Assembly: GCF_003208655.1 (NCBI RefSeq)
Contig: NZ_QKLU01000001.1
Span: 620,001-684,000 of the forward strand
DNA: 64,000 nt
Direction: 5' to 3'
From: Pedobacter nutrimenti
GTDB taxonomy: Bacteria > Bacteroidota > Bacteroidia > Sphingobacteriales > Sphingobacteriaceae
Made by a program: the position numbers and the translations under genes. Under the pieces are notes generated by a model. That model was given only the letters and a program-made list of their open reading frames with translations, was not told the origin of the DNA and made no database searches. How positions within the stretch are numbered: position 1 is the stretch's first letter; the number at the start of each line of letters is the position of its first letter. This document shows positions 52,822-63,830 of this stretch, piece after piece.

Positions 52822-53577
52822 ATGGACCAAAATTTAACCTACAAAATTATAGAACCCGGCAAACCGCTCTCGGACTTCGTAGATAGCTTTTGGTTTCTGT
52901 GCAATCAGAGCGATCGGGATATAGAAACAACAGGACTCCCAGATGGTCGCATTGATTTATCCCTGGCCAAATCGGCAGCGGCCCCTTTCCGTATTGTGCT
53001 CCTTGGTTTAAATACGAAATATGATCAGGCTGTTATACCAGCGCATACCCGCATGTTTGTCATTAGTTTTAAATTGCTTGCGGTAGAATATATTTTTCAT
53101 GAAACCATTTCAGACATCCTGGATTATGGTAAAACTTTCTCCTCCGATTTTTGGGGCTTTTCGGAAAACGACCTGCAGCATTTTGAGTCTTTTGTGCAAA
53201 AGGCTACCCAAAAAATTGAATCACTTTTACCTAAAGAAATTGATAAACGCAAACAAAAACTATTTGAATTGATTTACACTTCAAAAGGCGCTGCGACGGT
53301 CAAAGAACTTTCCGAAAAGGTTTTTTGGAGCAGCCGTCAAATTAACCGTTATTTCAATCAGCAGTTTGGTCTTTCCTTAAAAACCTATTGTAACATTCTA
53401 CGTTTTCGGGCTTCTCTGGAACACATTGCACAAGGAAAACTTTTTCCTGAAGAACACTTTTTCGACCAGACACATTTCATTAAGGAGATAAAAAAATTTA
53501 CTGGTGTGGTACCTAAAGAGTTATCCAAAAATAAAAACGACCGATTTATACTATTATCCTCCCTCACTTCAAAATAA
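52822..53577 (+). CDS. AraC-family regulator (DUF6597-type sensor)
   Basis: 251 residues. The N-terminal segment starts with YKIIEPGKPLSDFVDSFWFL, the opening typical of DUF6597-like sensors, then GLPDGRIDLSL. The C-terminal part is a more divergent AraC HTH (KELSEKVFWSSRQINRYFNQ, LRFRASLEHI, then HFIKEIKKFTGVVPKEL). It comes 27 bp before the Tet(X)-like gene, so it probably regulates that gene; the divergent serine hydrolase is another possible target. Confidence 0.82.
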   Translation: MDQNLTYKIIEPGKPLSDFVDSFWFLCNQSDRDIETTGLPDGRIDLSLAKSAAAPFRIVLLGLNTKYDQAVIPAHTRMFVISFKLLAVEYIFHETISDILDYGKTFSSDFWGFSENDLQHFESFVQKATQKIESLLPKEIDKRKQKLFELIYTSKGAATVKELSEKVFWSSRQINRYFNQQFGLSLKTYCNILRFRASLEHIAQGKLFPEEHFFDQTHFIKEIKKFTGVVPKELSKNKNDRFILLSSLTSK

Positions 53578-53604
53578 TTTTGCATCATAAGTTTAAAACA
53601 GAAA

Positions 53605-54762
53605 ATGATGTTACTACAAAATAAAAAAGTCGCCATTGTTGGCGGTGGAATGAGCGGGTTAACACTGGCCCGCCTTCTGCAAATGCAAAATATTGAAGTT
53701 AATGTATACGAAAGAGACGTAAACCGGGATGTCCGTGTTCAGGGATCTACCCTCGATTTACACGAAGGTTCGGGCCTGGAGGCGATGAAACGTGCCGGTT
53801 TGACTGAGGAGTTTTACGCCCACCATCGTCCAGTTGCATCAAAAATGCGTATCGTAGACGGGGCCCTGAACATAAAATTTGATGATCATGACCACGTAAA
53901 AACAATTACAGAAGACCGTCCGGAAATTGACCGTGCCCCACTGAGGGATATCCTGCTAAACTCCCTGCAACCAGGAACAGTAGTATGGGACAGTCATTTT
54001 GTTTCTATGGAAGAACAAAATGAAGGCTGGATTTTAAATTTTAATAATGGCAGTACTGCATATGCAGATATCGTGGTTGCCGCTGATGGCGCCAATTCTA
54101 AAATTCGTCCTTACCTTAGCGATACCAAAGCAATCTATTCGGGTATTACATTAATTGAGGGCAATATTTATGATGCTAAAAATAACGCCCCAAACCTTTT
54201 CGAATTTACCAAGGGAGGCAAAGTAATGGCCTTTGAACGGGAGCATTTTATAGGATATGGTACAAAAGGCGATGGCTCTATGATGTTTGTGGCGAGTTTT
54301 AAAGCACCCGAACAATGGACAGTAGAAAACGGTATTGATTTCAGGAACAAAGAACAGGTTTACAACTGGTTCAAAAAAGAATTTGACAGCTGGAGTGAGC
54401 AATGGCATGAATTCTTTTCAGGTGATGAAGTCAATTACATCCTGCGCCCACAATACTATTTTCCACTTGACCAAAGCTGGGAAAGCCGGCAAAACCTCAC
54501 GATGATTGGCGATGCCGCCCATCGTATGCCGCCATTTGCAGGTGAAGGCGCAAATGTAGCCATGCAGGATGCCTTCGAACTGGCCGCATGTTTAACTGGC
54601 AATCAATTTTCCGACCTGAAAACGGCCATTTCCCATTTTGAAAAAGAAATGATTACAAGGGCGGCAGAAGCTACACAAGAAAGTGTAGAAAATGGCGAAA
54701 AGATGCACTCCAAGCTGGCATTGGAACAAATGCTTGGTTTTTTTATGCAAGTAAAAGAATAA
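53605..54762 (+). CDS. Tet(X)-like FAD-dependent monooxygenase
   Basis: 385 residues, the size of Tet(X). FAD motif VAIVGGGMSGLTLARLLQ. Then RVQGSTLDLHEGSGLEAMK, which is very like the corresponding Tet(X) segment, ADIVVAADGANS, and the second FAD motif GDAAHRMPPFAGEGANVAMQ. Tet(X) oxidises and inactivates tetracyclines. This homologue shares the layout, but activity on tetracyclines cannot be assumed; many environmental relatives act on other substrates. It follows the AraC gene by 27 bp and is probably co-transcribed. A strong terminator follows. Confidence 0.83.
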   Translation: MMLLQNKKVAIVGGGMSGLTLARLLQMQNIEVNVYERDVNRDVRVQGSTLDLHEGSGLEAMKRAGLTEEFYAHHRPVASKMRIVDGALNIKFDDHDHVKTITEDRPEIDRAPLRDILLNSLQPGTVVWDSHFVSMEEQNEGWILNFNNGSTAYADIVVAADGANSKIRPYLSDTKAIYSGITLIEGNIYDAKNNAPNLFEFTKGGKVMAFEREHFIGYGTKGDGSMMFVASFKAPEQWTVENGIDFRNKEQVYNWFKKEFDSWSEQWHEFFSGDEVNYILRPQYYFPLDQSWESRQNLTMIGDAAHRMPPFAGEGANVAMQDAFELAACLTGNQFSDLKTAISHFEKEMITRAAEATQESVENGEKMHSKLALEQMLGFFMQVKE

Positions 54763-54766
54763 CACT

Positions 54767-54807
54767 AAAAAGGAAGTCGTTTACAGGTCGCAAATGACTT
54801 CCTTTTT
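54767..54807. terminator. Bidirectional intrinsic terminator
   Basis: AAAAAGGAAGTCGTTT pairs with AAATGACTTCCTTTTT (16 bp, one G-T) around 9 nt. It lies between the Tet(X)-like gene and the convergent DUF4157 gene. Confidence 0.88.
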
Positions 54808-54828
54808 TAATTCTTGGGAAACCCATTT

Positions 54829-57800
54829 CTATTCCGTTTTTTTAAGAGACTGGCCGACATTTAAAGTGCCTTCTTTGATTTGGGTCAGTTTAGGCCCCTC
54901 ACGATATAGCTTTTCGAGCTGCCCGTTCAAATCAGCTAAGCCCAGGTTCAGTTGATCTTCATTGAGCGCATCCAATACCCGCTCTACATCTACCAGTACT
55001 AACAATACTTCCCTGTAATTTGTCTGAAGTGCATTCACAATTTTTTCAAGATCCGTTATTTTCTTTTCGATTTCGGCAATATCCGATCTGTTGCGCAACG
55101 ACCCCAGGAACACCCTCTTCAAATCGTGCCGGTTGCCTTTCATTTCAGCGAGTTCCCTGGAATACATATCCAGCTGTTTGTATACCTCCTCATCCTTATG
55201 CTTATAATCCTCTATCACACTTTTCACCAAGGCCTTGCGCATTTCTGAACTTCCCACAACAGCAACTTTCGCCGATAAAAGTACCTGCCGTAACTCGGCC
55301 TGGTCTGTAATGGCTTTGTCCTTATAATTGGGATCATTGAGTTTGTTTTCATCAAAACCTCCTTCAGGACTTGGTGTCTCCCATTTTTCTCCATCCCAGG
55401 TCACATCCCCTTTCATCAGGTATTTACCTAATGTCCATTGCTTAAATTCGCGTTCATACAAGACCTTCTGGTACACGTGTAGTGCTTTTGCCTTAATTTG
55501 TATACCCAGGGCAGCGGTAATCACAGGGCCAATTTCGTACGATATTTTAATCGGATCTCCCGGAACAGTTTTAATGCTGGTATTGATAAATTGTAACCCG
55601 CCTTTAATGGAAAAATCGTTCTTGAATTCGCCCTTCCCCCTGGCAAACAGTCCTGCGGAAATTGCCATCAGCAACTGGCTGCCTACCTGTACACCCGCCG
55701 ATAAAGTCGCAGATACACTTGCGTTCAGCCCTGCTTTACCTTTAGCATGCCATGGTGGTTGTTCTTTATGGGGTTTACTTAATTCTCCTTTTAATATGGC
55801 TTCTATAGATGCGGCAACATCGATATCCACAAAGGCCTCCAAACCTGGCATAATGGGAATGGGCAAAGACAATACAGGAATTTTGGTTTCGTGCTTAAAC
55901 TGACCATCAAGTGATCCTTTTTTATTCTTAAAATCAAGCTCTGTTTTTACGCCCATCATAGACAACGAAATACTCGCTACACTTGGTTTACCCATTTTTA
56001 TAAAGGGCGCAGTTCCCATAATCCTGAGCTCCGGTACAGTAAAGGAACCCTCAGGAGTCACTTTCAGCATATCCGCCCAGGTGAAATCACCTGCACTTGT
56101 ACTTTTCTCCATCAAACCAGCTTCTTTGGTCGGCTCTTCGTTTGATTTTTTATAACTCAAGGTGGCCTCATCAGCATGCAGCTGCTTAATGCTACTTTTA
56201 AACTCCGGATTAATCACATCCAGGCCAAGCTTACCGTATTTCAAACTCAAAGAACTCGCCGATATCTTAAATTCTCCTTTTTTACCTGCTGCCTTATTAT
56301 ATTCCATTTTCAACTGCTCTGTTTGGAAAAGCAGGTCAGCTATGGTTATTTTAGGTGTACCTGAGAATGCGAGATCCAATGCACCTCCTTTTGCAACTTT
56401 TCCACTGAAGGCAGGGTTATCCAGAAAAAACACCCCATCAATAATCTGGAACTGGCCCAATGCTGCAATACTCAGATCAGCCTTGCTAAACTTTCCATTT
56501 TTATCCATTACCAAACCCATGCCCACGGGAAATTCACGACCTAACGCATTTACTTTCCCATTGGCCTCCCAGGCAACCCCTTCCTCTTTGCTCCACTGGC
56601 CCCCTATGGAGGCAATTTCTACCGTACCGTTCGCTATTGAAATGTCTTTAACCGCTATACCAAGGCTCTGCAACCCTTTGTCGGTAACCACCAGATTACT
56701 TACCACCACTGAACCTATTTTAAAAACATTGGCCAGTTCTCCGTTAATGGTTAGCTGCGCTAAAGGGATATTCAAATAAACACCCCCATTCCAGGGAAGA
56801 ATTACCTCATTTCCACTCTTGGCCTGTAAATCTTTGTCAAATAAATGGATACTGAAATTAAAAGGAACTGATAATCCGCCTGGACTGGCGGTCTGCAGCT
56901 CTTTCGTTTTTTTCCCTTTCTGTACTTTTGGTTTGCCCAATTGCATTTTAAGAATGCTCGTATCCATGGTAAACAATGTGTCCATTTTGGGTTGCGGGCT
57001 TTCTTCTTTAACCGGGCCAGTACTGCTAACCGTTTCTGCTCCTGATGATGCGCCTGAAGATGAAGGAGAAGCCCTCCATTTGTTAAACAGAAATGAGGCA
57101 GGACTGCTGGTCAGTCCTTTAAACCACTCCATCAGAAGGGTCATGGAAGCCATCGGGTCCGAAACAAAAACAGTATCTATAATCCATTCTGCATTATCGG
57201 GGGACAGCTTTGGCTCCATCCAGGCCAAAAACTTACGCATCCCCTTACCCATCGCAAAAACAATAAGATTCTGAACAGGTTCAGGTAATAATTTAAAGAT
57301 TCTGTAAAGCCCTTGCAAACCAGTATAGACCGGTGATGCATAAGCCATTACCTGACTAATGAACTCACCGGAGAGTTTCGAATAGGCCCAGGAAATCCAA
57401 CCATCTGCAGCCGGTTTACCAACGGAGTAATCAAATGCTTTAAGGGCTATGATAATTACATCCTCCCATTCCAGTTTTCTGACCTGGCTGCGCAATATTT
57501 TAAGCAGCATGTCGGTACTCATATCACCGGTTTCTTCTCCTGAAATCACTGCTGCAACAAAACCATTTGGCTGGATGACCAGTTTTCCGCTATACAACTG
57601 TACAGTTCCACCTGCGCCATAAGCACCGGACCAGCCAGCCGAAGGTATATCAGTCCTATGGCTGTCCATCTTCTGTAATGCCCTTTCGCCCATTACATCT
57701 GCTTCCCGCTCCAGATGCAGATCATTGTTAATCAGGTCGTTTTTCATTTGCAGGGTTGGTTGTACCCTTCCTTGTTTTTGTTGTACAACGTGCCATGCCT

Positions 57801-58266
57801 CATGGGGAAGGTATTTTTCCTGTCCGGGGCCAAGGTGTATATCCGTACCTTTAGCATATGCAAGCGCCTGTAATTCTGAAGGTTTAGATGAATTATAATG
57901 AACTTTCACTTCATCCATACCTATACCTGAAAGCTGCTCGATTCCTTTTTTTAAGTGGCCTGGTAAACCCGTACTGTTCTGTTCTTTTTGCAAAGGTGCA
58001 GGTCTTTTTATTGGAGGGCCTTGTGTAGCTTTTTCTTTTCGCTGAGTGGTTTTATCCCCTACATAATTGTCTGCTAATGCCTGATAAGTCCTCAGCTGCT
58101 GTACAGCAGGGCTCTGGTTCATCGCTTCCTTTAATTTCCTTTGCGTAATGGCTTCCGGTCTGTCATCTGTAAAGGTAGCTGCAGCTCCTTCCCTGCTACT
58201 TTTCTGAACAGCAACAGGTTCTTTATTGGGTTTATTCTGCTGGATTTTGTCCGAATGTACACTCAT
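54829..58266 (-). CDS. DUF4157 zincin-like protein (type associated with contractile injection systems)
   Basis: 1145 residues from the Met at MSVHSDKIQQ. No signal peptide. N-terminal disordered, Gln/Lys-rich part with the repeated-family motif DDRPEAITQRKLKEAM. Then DUF4157 (about residues 98-200): YNSSKPSELQALAYAKGTDI, the zinc motif HEAWH (155-159), VVQQKQGRVQPT and EREADVMG (Glu188 likely third ligand). The long C-terminal part has many short beta strands without a known family; about residues 1000-1100 look coiled-coil. In known systems DUF4157 proteins are cargo of extracellular contractile injection systems (eCIS). No eCIS structural gene is in this window. A self-processing peptidase or toxin is inferred. 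Confidence 0.82.
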   Translation of the reverse strand: MSVHSDKIQQNKPNKEPVAVQKSSREGAAATFTDDRPEAITQRKLKEAMNQSPAVQQLRTYQALADNYVGDKTTQRKEKATQGPPIKRPAPLQKEQNSTGLPGHLKKGIEQLSGIGMDEVKVHYNSSKPSELQALAYAKGTDIHLGPGQEKYLPHEAWHVVQQKQGRVQPTLQMKNDLINNDLHLEREADVMGERALQKMDSHRTDIPSAGWSGAYGAGGTVQLYSGKLVIQPNGFVAAVISGEETGDMSTDMLLKILRSQVRKLEWEDVIIIALKAFDYSVGKPAADGWISWAYSKLSGEFISQVMAYASPVYTGLQGLYRIFKLLPEPVQNLIVFAMGKGMRKFLAWMEPKLSPDNAEWIIDTVFVSDPMASMTLLMEWFKGLTSSPASFLFNKWRASPSSSGASSGAETVSSTGPVKEESPQPKMDTLFTMDTSILKMQLGKPKVQKGKKTKELQTASPGGLSVPFNFSIHLFDKDLQAKSGNEVILPWNGGVYLNIPLAQLTINGELANVFKIGSVVVSNLVVTDKGLQSLGIAVKDISIANGTVEIASIGGQWSKEEGVAWEANGKVNALGREFPVGMGLVMDKNGKFSKADLSIAALGQFQIIDGVFFLDNPAFSGKVAKGGALDLAFSGTPKITIADLLFQTEQLKMEYNKAAGKKGEFKISASSLSLKYGKLGLDVINPEFKSSIKQLHADEATLSYKKSNEEPTKEAGLMEKSTSAGDFTWADMLKVTPEGSFTVPELRIMGTAPFIKMGKPSVASISLSMMGVKTELDFKNKKGSLDGQFKHETKIPVLSLPIPIMPGLEAFVDIDVAASIEAILKGELSKPHKEQPPWHAKGKAGLNASVSATLSAGVQVGSQLLMAISAGLFARGKGEFKNDFSIKGGLQFINTSIKTVPGDPIKISYEIGPVITAALGIQIKAKALHVYQKVLYEREFKQWTLGKYLMKGDVTWDGEKWETPSPEGGFDENKLNDPNYKDKAITDQAELRQVLLSAKVAVVGSSEMRKALVKSVIEDYKHKDEEVYKQLDMYSRELAEMKGNRHDLKRVFLGSLRNRSDIAEIEKKITDLEKIVNALQTNYREVLLVLVDVERVLDALNEDQLNLGLADLNGQLEKLYREGPKLTQIKEGTLNVGQSLKKTE

Positions 58267-58364
58267 TGTGAAATAACAATTGCGTAACAATTTACAATTA
58301 AATTTCTAATTAAATCTATTCCTTTACCATTAATGAAACTCATCTACTTTTTGCATCAGTTTTA

Positions 58365-58404
58365 TGTACCATATTAAATTGCCTAGATTTGGCATACAGG
58401 TACA
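58365..58404 (+). promoter_or_regulatory. Inverted repeat and -7 element upstream of the MocR gene
   Basis: TGTACC (58365-58370) and GGTACA (58399-58404) are inverted around TAGATTTG (58384-58391), a TAnnTTTG match about 40 bp before the start. MocR regulators often autoregulate from such sites. Confidence 0.45.
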
Positions 58405-58431
58405 ATTTTTGTAAAAATTATCAGTACAGAT

Positions 58432-59853
58432 ATGAGGACATATAAATTTGAGGTGTTTACTGCGGTCATTGAAAAACAAATCCGGGAAGGTATTTTAAAA
58501 CCCGGTCAGAAACTGCCCTCTATCCGTGAGTTGAAAGATCAATATCAAACCAGCATTAGCACCATACAAAATGGTTATGAGCACCTGGTTATTCGCGGAC
58601 TGGTAGAAAGTATTCCAAAATCAGGTTATTATGTTCGCAGCAGACCAGACATCGCAGCCCCTCAGGTAAAAACAAAAAAACTACCGGTGGTAAGAGATGC
58701 CATTTTCAAACATCATCTTGGGTTAACTACTTCACTGAGGTCCGGGCAGAAGTTTTCTGAATTTAATGTAACCGCTCCCGGAGACCTGTTGATACCACAA
58801 AAATTGCTACTCAGAACCATGCAGCAGGTGATCAGGGCGCAGGGTGCAAATTTATTGCGGTATTACCCCCCCGGCGGTTCCATAGAACTAAAGGACCAGA
58901 TCATTAAACGGGCCGTGGCTTACCAGACCATTATTGATCCCGCAGAACTCCTGATTACCGATGGCGCTTTACAGGCCCTTTACATTGCTTTAGCTTCTGT
59001 TTGTAATGCAGGTGATGTTATAGCACTGGAAAGTCCTTGCGTTTTTTCGGTACTGGAAGTAATAAAAGTGCTGCAACTAAAAGTAATTGAAATTCCTGTT
59101 GATCTCCGGACTGGCTTTGATGTCGATTTTTTGAAAAAGGCTTGTCAAAACAATACCATTAAAGCAGTCGTTATCACACCAAATTTCCATAACCCAACAG
59201 GTTTGTCGTTAAACGACGATCAAAAACAAAATTTACTTGTTGTTGCCCGTCACTACCACATCCCCATTATTGAAAACGACATTTATGGGGATCTGAACTT
59301 CAGCGGGCTAAGGCCTTCAACGATAAAAAGCTTGGATGACAGCGGACTGGTGCTCTCCTATTCTTCTTACGCAAAGACACTGGCTCCCGGATTACGCCTG
59401 GGCTGGTTAGCTGCAGGAAAATTTACGCAGCGTGCCGAACAGATAAAATTTGCAATGGGGAGTACGGTTTCACCGGTATATCAGGAAACCATAACCCGTT
59501 TATTGTCAACTAGCAGCTATGACCGGCATGTCCGGGCTTTTAGAATGCAGCTAGCCAGAAATGCCTACTTAGCCATCAGCTTATTAGCGGAATACTTTCC
59601 AGAAAAAACGGTTATAGCAACACCTTCAGGAGGTTATAACCTTTGGGTAAAATTGCCTGATACTACTGATGTGCCACATTTTTACCAACAGTGCGAAAAA
59701 ATTGGCATAAGGTTTACCCCGGGATATACCTTTTCATTTTCAGGCGCTTTTGACAAACATTTCAGGTTGGTCTTTGCAGATAAATTCTCAGCAAAAAAAA
59801 TTGAAGCCATTAAACTTGCCGGACAGCAATTGGAACAACATCTGCACAGATAG
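58432..59853 (+). CDS. MocR-family regulator (GntR HTH plus PLP-dependent aminotransferase domain)
   Basis: 473 residues. N-terminal GntR winged helix (LKPGQKLPSIRELKDQYQTS, then GLVESIPKSGYYV). C-terminal aminotransferase-like domain with PLP-binding residues visible: NFHNPTG (Asn254), ENDIYGD (Asp283, Tyr285) and the Schiff-base Lys315 in SSYAKTLAPGLRLGW. Such regulators sense an amino acid or PLP itself; the target is unknown. It is divergent from DUF4157 with 165 bp between, and has its own operator-like repeat. Confidence 0.88.
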   Translation: MRTYKFEVFTAVIEKQIREGILKPGQKLPSIRELKDQYQTSISTIQNGYEHLVIRGLVESIPKSGYYVRSRPDIAAPQVKTKKLPVVRDAIFKHHLGLTTSLRSGQKFSEFNVTAPGDLLIPQKLLLRTMQQVIRAQGANLLRYYPPGGSIELKDQIIKRAVAYQTIIDPAELLITDGALQALYIALASVCNAGDVIALESPCVFSVLEVIKVLQLKVIEIPVDLRTGFDVDFLKKACQNNTIKAVVITPNFHNPTGLSLNDDQKQNLLVVARHYHIPIIENDIYGDLNFSGLRPSTIKSLDDSGLVLSYSSYAKTLAPGLRLGWLAAGKFTQRAEQIKFAMGSTVSPVYQETITRLLSTSSYDRHVRAFRMQLARNAYLAISLLAEYFPEKTVIATPSGGYNLWVKLPDTTDVPHFYQQCEKIGIRFTPGYTFSFSGAFDKHFRLVFADKFSAKKIEAIKLAGQQLEQHLHR

Positions 59854-59981
59854 ATTGGCATCATAACAAGGCTTTAGTTCAATCTTTTCCTTTGGATGTC
59901 AATGATTTGTGCAGGTTTGCAACCGCCCGGCTCGTTCGTATGTCTAATTGTTGCCAGTCTAAATCAATTGGCTTATATATT

Positions 59982-61280
59982 ATGAACAAATCTGCATTGA
60001 CATTCATGTGTTTTATACTTTTCATTTTAACCTCATTTGCGCAGGGACTGAAGCCACAAAAATCAACAAACAGCTTAATTCACGAATCTATTAAACTTGA
60101 AACGGATCATATCTTTAACAAACTGATTAAAATAAGACGGAGTTTTCATGAAAACCCCGAACTCGCAGGTAAAGAAATAAATACGCAAAAAATTATACAA
60201 CAATATTTAGTGGATTTGGGTCTTGAAGTAGATACAACCATTTATGGGCATAGTGTGGTTGGTATTCTAAAAGGTAAAAAAAAAGGGAAAAAGATTGCCT
60301 GGAGGTCTGATATGGATGCCCTGCTACAGAATTACCCAGATCCTGTAGCTTTTAAATCCCAAAATAAAGGCATTCAGCATGGCTGTGGACACGATGTCCA
60401 TATGACAATTGGTTTGGGAATAGCCGAAGTTCTTGCAAAACATAAAGCATCTTTAAAAGGAACGGTCTATTTTATATTTCAGCCTGAAGAAGAAACTTTT
60501 ATCGGGGCAAAAGGTATGATTAATGACGGCCTATTTTCCAAAATAAAGCCCGAAGAAATCTATGCACTACATGTAAGTGCGCTTCCCGTTGGGCAAATCA
60601 TGGTCAAGCCCAATGAAGTGTTTGCCTATCAAAAAAGGATAAGGATTCAATTAAAAAATGGTTTATCAAAAGAACAAAGTAAAGAATTGACAAAAAAAAT
60701 CCAAACTTCTTTATCCCGTTTAAATCCAGGCAGTAAACCCTGGGAAATACAACATATGATTGACCCAAAAATTGGGCTAAGCAATCCCAACACCATTTAT
60801 AAAGATTACCTGTTCACTGACAACAATTTTAGCACTTATACTAAAAATGATATTCTTTTCCTTGAAACCTATATGTACGAGACCAAACTGGCCAATTTAG
60901 GAGACATCATTCCTAAAGTTAAACAGCTGATCGAAAATAATGGTTACCAAAACCAGTTGCTTTCTGTTTCATTTGTGCAGGAAAACCCAACAGTAGTCAA
61001 TAATGAAAAATTAACAGACCTAACCATAAAGGCGCTTAAAAATATTTACGGAAATGATGTGATCACTACAGACAATGGTCAGGTTCCTTATTTTAATGAT
61101 GACTTTAGTTATTTTCAACAAAAAGTCCCTGGTGTTTATTTTTTTCTGGGAGGCTCCAATATGGAGAAAGGTATTATTGCAATGAATCACTCCCCTAATT
61201 TCCAGGTCGATGAGGAAAGCATCCGGACGGGGGTCAAATGCTTTTCATCTTTAATTGTGGAACGCCTGAATAAAAATTAG
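59982..61280 (+). CDS. Secreted M20-family metallopeptidase/amidohydrolase
   Basis: 432 residues from the Met at MNKSALTFM, which starts a signal peptide (cleaved after SFAQ); the frame is open 30 codons upstream without domain sense. M20 motifs: HENPELAGKE, SDMDAL (metal Asp), HGCGHDVHMTIG and QPEEET (catalytic Glu). It hydrolyses amino acid amides or N-acyl amino acids with zinc; as a secreted form it would act in the periplasm. It follows the MocR gene by 128 bp on the same strand and may be its target. Confidence 0.86.
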   Translation: MNKSALTFMCFILFILTSFAQGLKPQKSTNSLIHESIKLETDHIFNKLIKIRRSFHENPELAGKEINTQKIIQQYLVDLGLEVDTTIYGHSVVGILKGKKKGKKIAWRSDMDALLQNYPDPVAFKSQNKGIQHGCGHDVHMTIGLGIAEVLAKHKASLKGTVYFIFQPEEETFIGAKGMINDGLFSKIKPEEIYALHVSALPVGQIMVKPNEVFAYQKRIRIQLKNGLSKEQSKELTKKIQTSLSRLNPGSKPWEIQHMIDPKIGLSNPNTIYKDYLFTDNNFSTYTKNDILFLETYMYETKLANLGDIIPKVKQLIENNGYQNQLLSVSFVQENPTVVNNEKLTDLTIKALKNIYGNDVITTDNGQVPYFNDDFSYFQQKVPGVYFFLGGSNMEKGIIAMNHSPNFQVDEESIRTGVKCFSSLIVERLNKN

Positions 61281-61345
61281 AATGTCCACTGGCTAAAGAG
61301 AAGATTAAAACACTATAATCAGCTGTAATTCAAAAACCCTACAAA

Positions 61346-61372
61346 AAAGGACACTGCCTAGCAGTGTCCTTT
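61346..61372. terminator. Intrinsic terminator between the M20 and katG genes
   Basis: AAAGGACACTGC and GCAGTGTCCTTT pair perfectly over 12 bp with a CTA loop. It can serve both convergent genes. Confidence 0.88.
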
Positions 61373-61401
61373 CTGATCAAATTCGCCTAATGAGGGTTCA
61401 A

Positions 61402-63708
<2,307 letters not shown>

Positions 63709-63776
63709 TTACTATAGCTGGTGTTTCTATATAAAGTTATGGTATTAAGAAAAATAATCACAATCAATTAATTCTA

Positions 63777-63806
63777 TATTTCAATAGCTAAAACCTATTG
63801 GAAATA
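63777..63806. repeat. Inverted repeat upstream of katG
   Basis: TATTTCAATAG (63777-63787) pairs with CTATTGGAAATA (63795-63806) with one bulged base. It is 100 bp before the katG start and 25 bp after the stop of the next gene. Operator or weak terminator are both possible. Confidence 0.4.
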
Positions 63807-63830
63807 ACCGGAAAATTCTATAAAAACTTC

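Noticed and set aside
56162..56779. Plus-strand open frame of 205 codons
   Set aside because: Antisense to the DUF4157 gene and without recognisable domains.
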